The notes beneath the pieces were generated by a model. That model was given only the letters and a program-made list of their open reading frames with translations. It did no database searches and had not been told where the DNA came from. A program made the position numbers and the translations under genes. From an uncultured Lachnospiraceae bacterium (GTDB lineage Bacteria > Bacillota > Clostridia > Lachnospirales > Lachnospiraceae), in contig CAJTZH010000097.1 of the NCBI GenBank assembly GCA_910584325.1, forward strand, positions 1 through 8,921: a DNA stretch of 8,921 nucleotides, written 5' to 3'. Position 1 is the first letter of the stretch, and the number at the start of each line of letters is the position of its first letter. Positions 5,681 to 8,921 of this stretch are shown one piece after another.

Positions 5681-7066
5681 ATGAGAGAATATTATCCTTT
5701 AACGGCAGCGCAGAAGCTGCATTACAACTGGATTCGAAACTACAAGACACAGCAGGTATCGGGTGTCAGCGTTGTGGCGTCTTTAAAGGCGGAACTGGAT
5801 TTCGGTCTTTTAAAGAAATGTATTCAGTTAGAATTTGAGCGATACGGATGCATGAGAATCCGTTTTACAAAGCCTGATGAAAACGGGGAGATAAAGCAGT
5901 ATATTGTGAAGAAAGACAGCAGAGATATTCCACTGAAAGATTTGTCGGGCATGAGCCTTTCTGAGGCGGATCATCTGATGCAGCAGTGGGCGTATGAGAC
6001 GTTTGACGGGGATGACATTCCGCTGTGTGATGTGACAATGGTCAAACTTGCGGAAGGCTATAACGGATTTTTTATTCATATGGACCACAGACTGATTGAT
6101 TCCTGCGGTTTGGTAGTGATGATAAATGATTTAATGCAGCTTTATACGCATTATCGTTTCGGCTCCGCATATCCTGACGATTTGGCGGATTTTGAAGAGG
6201 TTTTGAAAAAAGATTTGAGCAGAGCGAACGGCGAGAAACGGTTTGCCAAGGATAAGAAATTCTGGGACGACCAGCTCGACGCATTGGGCGAGCCGCTGTA
6301 TTCCGACATACAGGGACCTTCTGTTCTGGAAGAGGCAAGAAAGCTTCATGGCAACGATAAACTGAGAGCGGCGGATATCGAGTTAAAGAACCTGTTTGTA
6401 GAAGTAAAGGATTATATTCTGGAGCCGGAGCCGACAAGGAATCTGATAGATTTTTGCATGAACCACCAGCTTTCCATGACGAATCTTTTATTGCTGGGTA
6501 TCAGAACATACTTGTCAAAAGTGAATAACGGTCAGGAAGATATCACAATTGAGAACTTTATATCAAGACGCTCCACTCATGACGAATGGACATCAGGCGG
6601 AAGCAGAACGATTATGTTCCCATGCAGAACGGTCATTTCTGCGGAAACGGAATTTCTGGCGGCGGCTTATGAGATTCAGAATACGCAGAACCGCATTTAC
6701 ATGCACAGCAATTATGACCCGGCGCTGATTAAGGAAGAGATGAGAAGACGGTATAAAACGCCGGAAAATACGGTTTATGAAAGTTGTTACCTCACCTATC
6801 AGCCGATGCCGGTGAAGCTGGATAATCCGCATCTGGTCAACGTGGCGCAGCATTCGAAATGGTTTGCGAACGGCGCGGCAACGAAGAAAATGTACTTAAC
6901 GGTCTCTCATACGGCAAACGGGGGCATGAATTTCTCTTACCATTATCAGACGGCTCATCTGAACGAACATGATATGGAATTATTATACTATTACATGATG
7001 CGCATTTTGTTTAAAGGCATCGCGGAGCCGGACATGAGTATCGGGGAAATTATGAATCAGGTATAA
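5681..7066 (+). CDS. Free-standing NRPS-type condensation-domain acyltransferase
   Basis: A 461-residue protein, the length of one complete condensation (C) domain and nothing else. Such domains move an acyl group from a carrier-protein thioester to an amine or alcohol. Visible motifs are YYPLTAAQ at 4-11 (C1-like), MDHRLIDS at 133-140 in place of HHxxxDG, KKFWDDQL at 192-199 (the WxxxL region), and NFISRRST at 292-299 followed by GGSRTIMFPCRT (C5-like). The second His (H135) and the Asp (D139) of the catalytic motif are kept, while the first His is Asp and the Gly is Ser. The protein has no signal or membrane segment and should be cytosolic. An ACP gene follows after 29 nt, then an acyl ligase, giving a split C-T-A set. 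Related folds include alcohol acetyltransferases and wax ester synthases, so the product may be an ester rather than an amide. Confidence 0.82.
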   Translation: MREYYPLTAAQKLHYNWIRNYKTQQVSGVSVVASLKAELDFGLLKKCIQLEFERYGCMRIRFTKPDENGEIKQYIVKKDSRDIPLKDLSGMSLSEADHLMQQWAYETFDGDDIPLCDVTMVKLAEGYNGFFIHMDHRLIDSCGLVVMINDLMQLYTHYRFGSAYPDDLADFEEVLKKDLSRANGEKRFAKDKKFWDDQLDALGEPLYSDIQGPSVLEEARKLHGNDKLRAADIELKNLFVEVKDYILEPEPTRNLIDFCMNHQLSMTNLLLLGIRTYLSKVNNGQEDITIENFISRRSTHDEWTSGGSRTIMFPCRTVISAETEFLAAAYEIQNTQNRIYMHSNYDPALIKEEMRRRYKTPENTVYESCYLTYQPMPVKLDNPHLVNVAQHSKWFANGAATKKMYLTVSHTANGGMNFSYHYQTAHLNEHDMELLYYYMMRILFKGIAEPDMSIGEIMNQV

Positions 7067-7095
7067 CATAAAAAAATCAATTTTGGAGGAAAACT

Positions 7096-7323
7096 ATGAC
7101 ACGGGAAATGCAGTTTAAAACAATCGTAGCACAGTATTGTGAGGTAAAACCGGAGGATATGACAAACGATATGAGATTCCGGGAAGATTTGGGATTCAGT
7201 TCTTTAGACTTTATGTCGTTTCTCGGCGAACTGGAAGATACGTTTGACGTGGAACTGGAAGAGGAAGACGCGTTAAAGGTTCTGACCATCGCGCAGGCGC
7301 TGGAGCTGTTGGAAACAATATAA
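7096..7323 (+). CDS. Acyl/peptidyl carrier protein
   Basis: A 75-residue acidic four-helix carrier protein. DLGFSSLDFM at 31-40 is the 4'-phosphopantetheine attachment motif. The modified residue is the Ser of the usual DSL triplet, here S36 in SSL, so the conserved Asp before it is replaced by Ser. Length and helix pattern are those of a complete ACP/PCP. It is distinct from the typical fatty-acid ACP, AcpP, which has DSLD; with its position between a C-domain gene and an acyl ligase this suggests a dedicated pathway carrier. GGAGGA at 7085-7090 lies 5 nt before the ATG. No phosphopantetheinyl transferase gene is in the window, so it must be modified by one coded elsewhere. Confidence 0.93.
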   Translation: MTREMQFKTIVAQYCEVKPEDMTNDMRFREDLGFSSLDFMSFLGELEDTFDVELEEEDALKVLTIAQALELLETI

Positions 7324-7345
7324 TGTCAAAAGCGGGAGGAAAAAG

Positions 7346-8905
7346 ATGAGTATGCTGATTCGTGATATGTTAGAGGAAAGCGGAAAAAAGTTTTCAGGGA
7401 TTATCGCAGTAAAATGGCTCGAAAAAAAGGAAATTCGCGAGAGAAGTTATCATGAACTGACGGAAAATGTAACGGCGGTAAGAAAAGGTTTACTTGAAAA
7501 TGGTTTTTGCGGCAGACACATCGCCTTGATTGGAACAAGTTCTGTAGAGTGGATTGAGAGCTATCTGGGCATTATAACCGGTAATATGGTTGCCGTACCT
7601 CTTGACGCGGCACTTCCGGGTGAGGATTTGATTGAGCTTATTAACCGTTCCGATTCCGAAGCGCTCTTTTTAAGTCCAAAGTGCAAGACGCTTTTGAAGA
7701 GCATTCTTGCGGAATGTCCGAAATTAAAAAACATTTGGATGCTGGAGGAAGAAACAGATGTCCGTGCTGAGAAAACGGCATCTTTAGCAGAATTAAAAGC
7801 AGCTTCCAAGAAAAATGATACGGATGTGGAGCGTGCAAAACCGGACGATATCGCGACAATAATTTTTACGTCCGGTACAACGGGAAAAAGCAAGGGCGTT
7901 ATGCTGACGCAGAATAATCTGGCTGAAAATGTCATTGCGGTCAATTATTCGAGAGAGCCGGGAACTGTTATGTTAAGCGTACTTCCGATTCATCATGCGT
8001 TCTGTCTGGTGATGGACTGGCTGAAAGGATTTTCACTGGGAGCGACGGTCTGCATCAACGATTCGCTTTTACATATGGTAAAAAATATGGGTGTGTTTAA
8101 GCCGGATGTGATGCTGATGGTTCCGCTGATGTTGGAGACGATTTACAAAAGACTGTCTGCTGCGGTTCCGCTGATTCCGAAAAAGATTCTGGCAGCGAAA
8201 GTATTTGGCGGAAATCTCAAGATTATCTTTACGGGCGGCGCGCACCTTGACCCGTTTTATATTGATAAATTCGCCGAATACGGCGTGGAAGTTCTGGAAG
8301 GATACGGGATGTCAGAGTGTTCTCCGGTTATCAGCTGTAATCTGCCGGATGAGCACAAAGCAGGTTCCATTGGAAAACCGCTTTCTAATGTGGAGGTTGC
8401 CTTTGAGGACGGTGAGATTCTGGTGAAGGGAAGCAGCGTGATGAAAGGGTATTATCAGATGCCTGACGAGACGGCGCAGACCTTAAAAGACGGATGGCTG
8501 CACACGGGAGACAAGGGGTATCTGGACGAGGACGGATTTTTGTTTATTAACGGACGCATCAAAAATCTGATTATTCTTTCCAACGGAGAAAATATTTCGC
8601 CTGAGGAAATCGAGAATAAATTAGCGCTGGGAAAGCTTGTGGGCGAGGTCATTGTAACGGGCGAAAATAACGGACTGACTGCGAGAATTTATCCGGATCA
8701 GGATGTTGTGGCGGCTAAAAAAATGAGTGAAGAGAAGATTCAGACGGAGCTGCAGGCATTTTTAGATAAATATAATAAAACGCAGCCGACATACCGTCAG
8801 ATTACGGGTCTGGTTGTGAGAAAAAATCCGTTTGCCAGAAATACGACAAAGAAAATTAAACGGCAGGAAGCCATGATAGACGAGGCGCCGCTCCCTACGA
8901 AATAA
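7346..8905 (+). CDS. AMP-forming acyl ligase (ANL family; long-chain fatty acyl-CoA/ACP synthetase-like)
   Basis: This 519-residue enzyme makes an acyl-adenylate from a carboxylic acid and ATP and transfers the acyl group to a phosphopantetheine thiol. The ATP-binding P-loop FTSGTTGKSKG is at 174-184, GYGMSE at 319-324 followed by CSPVISCN, then GSIGKPLSNVEV. TGD is at 387-389, GR at 403-404 in the hinge region, and the C-terminal lysine segment NTTKKIKR is at 499-506 with K503 as the likely adenylation lysine. The GYGMSE-CSPVISCN and GEILVKGSSVMKGYY stretches are those of long-chain fatty acid ligases rather than amino-acid adenylation domains. It starts 22 nt after the ACP with GGAGG at 7335-7339 six nt before ATG. 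The partner is probably that ACP rather than free CoA (inference). Confidence 0.9.
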   Translation: MSMLIRDMLEESGKKFSGIIAVKWLEKKEIRERSYHELTENVTAVRKGLLENGFCGRHIALIGTSSVEWIESYLGIITGNMVAVPLDAALPGEDLIELINRSDSEALFLSPKCKTLLKSILAECPKLKNIWMLEEETDVRAEKTASLAELKAASKKNDTDVERAKPDDIATIIFTSGTTGKSKGVMLTQNNLAENVIAVNYSREPGTVMLSVLPIHHAFCLVMDWLKGFSLGATVCINDSLLHMVKNMGVFKPDVMLMVPLMLETIYKRLSAAVPLIPKKILAAKVFGGNLKIIFTGGAHLDPFYIDKFAEYGVEVLEGYGMSECSPVISCNLPDEHKAGSIGKPLSNVEVAFEDGEILVKGSSVMKGYYQMPDETAQTLKDGWLHTGDKGYLDEDGFLFINGRIKNLIILSNGENISPEEIENKLALGKLVGEVIVTGENNGLTARIYPDQDVVAAKKMSEEKIQTELQAFLDKYNKTQPTYRQITGLVVRKNPFARNTTKKIKRQEAMIDEAPLPTK

Positions 8906-8921
8906 AGGGGAGCATGCCTGC

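Noticed and set aside
8907..8921. Possible start of a further gene (GGGGAG then ATG 8914)
   Set aside because: The spacing to this ATG is 1-3 nt, too short, and only two codons are visible. The purine-rich stretch may serve a start beyond the window.

Overview
The window looks like chromosomal DNA of an anaerobic, gut-type Firmicute, most likely a Lachnospiraceae-like Clostridium (inference). The reasons are an NfnAB electron-bifurcating pair, strong AGGAGG ribosome binding sites, sigma-A-type promoters, moderate GC, and a Firmicute-style RlmH and DUF3892 protein. No mobile elements, CRISPR arrays, tRNA or rRNA genes were seen.

Layout. (1) 1-2372, plus strand: the 3' end of nfnA, then nfnB, then a HAD-family phosphatase 12 nt downstream. 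This reads as one transcript whose promoter lies upstream of the window. (2) 2463-2609: a 48-residue membrane-protein gene with its own AGGAGG. Its stop codon is 1 nt from the stop codon of a convergent gene for a zinc-ribbon membrane protein (2611-3294, minus). (3) 3295-3430: a divergent promoter region. Two sigma-A-like promoters, both with 17-bp spacers, share a palindromic -35 block, TTGCGCAA. One drives the zinc-ribbon gene. The other drives rlmH, whose predicted transcription start falls on its ATG, so its mRNA may be leaderless. (4) rlmH (3431-3910) converges on a small DUF3892 gene (4018-4332, minus), with a large inverted repeat between them. (5) 4333-4495 is a second divergent intergenic region with a strong extended -10 promoter for a membrane-anchored alpha/beta hydrolase (4496-5479), which ends at a clear intrinsic terminator. 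(6) 5681-8905: a compact three-gene operon coding for a free-standing condensation-domain protein, an acyl carrier protein and an AMP-forming acyl ligase. It probably continues past the window.

How the genes work together. NfnA and NfnB form the NADH-dependent ferredoxin:NADP+ oxidoreductase, which balances NADH, NADPH and reduced ferredoxin. The last operon is the most interesting part. The ligase should activate a carboxylic acid as its adenylate and load it on the phosphopantetheine arm of the carrier protein. The condensation protein should then pass the acyl group to an amine or alcohol. This is in effect one NRPS-like C-T-A module split into three separate proteins. The ligase resembles fatty-acid ligases rather than amino-acid adenylation domains, which suggests a fatty-acylated product. 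Product and acceptor cannot be read from the sequence.
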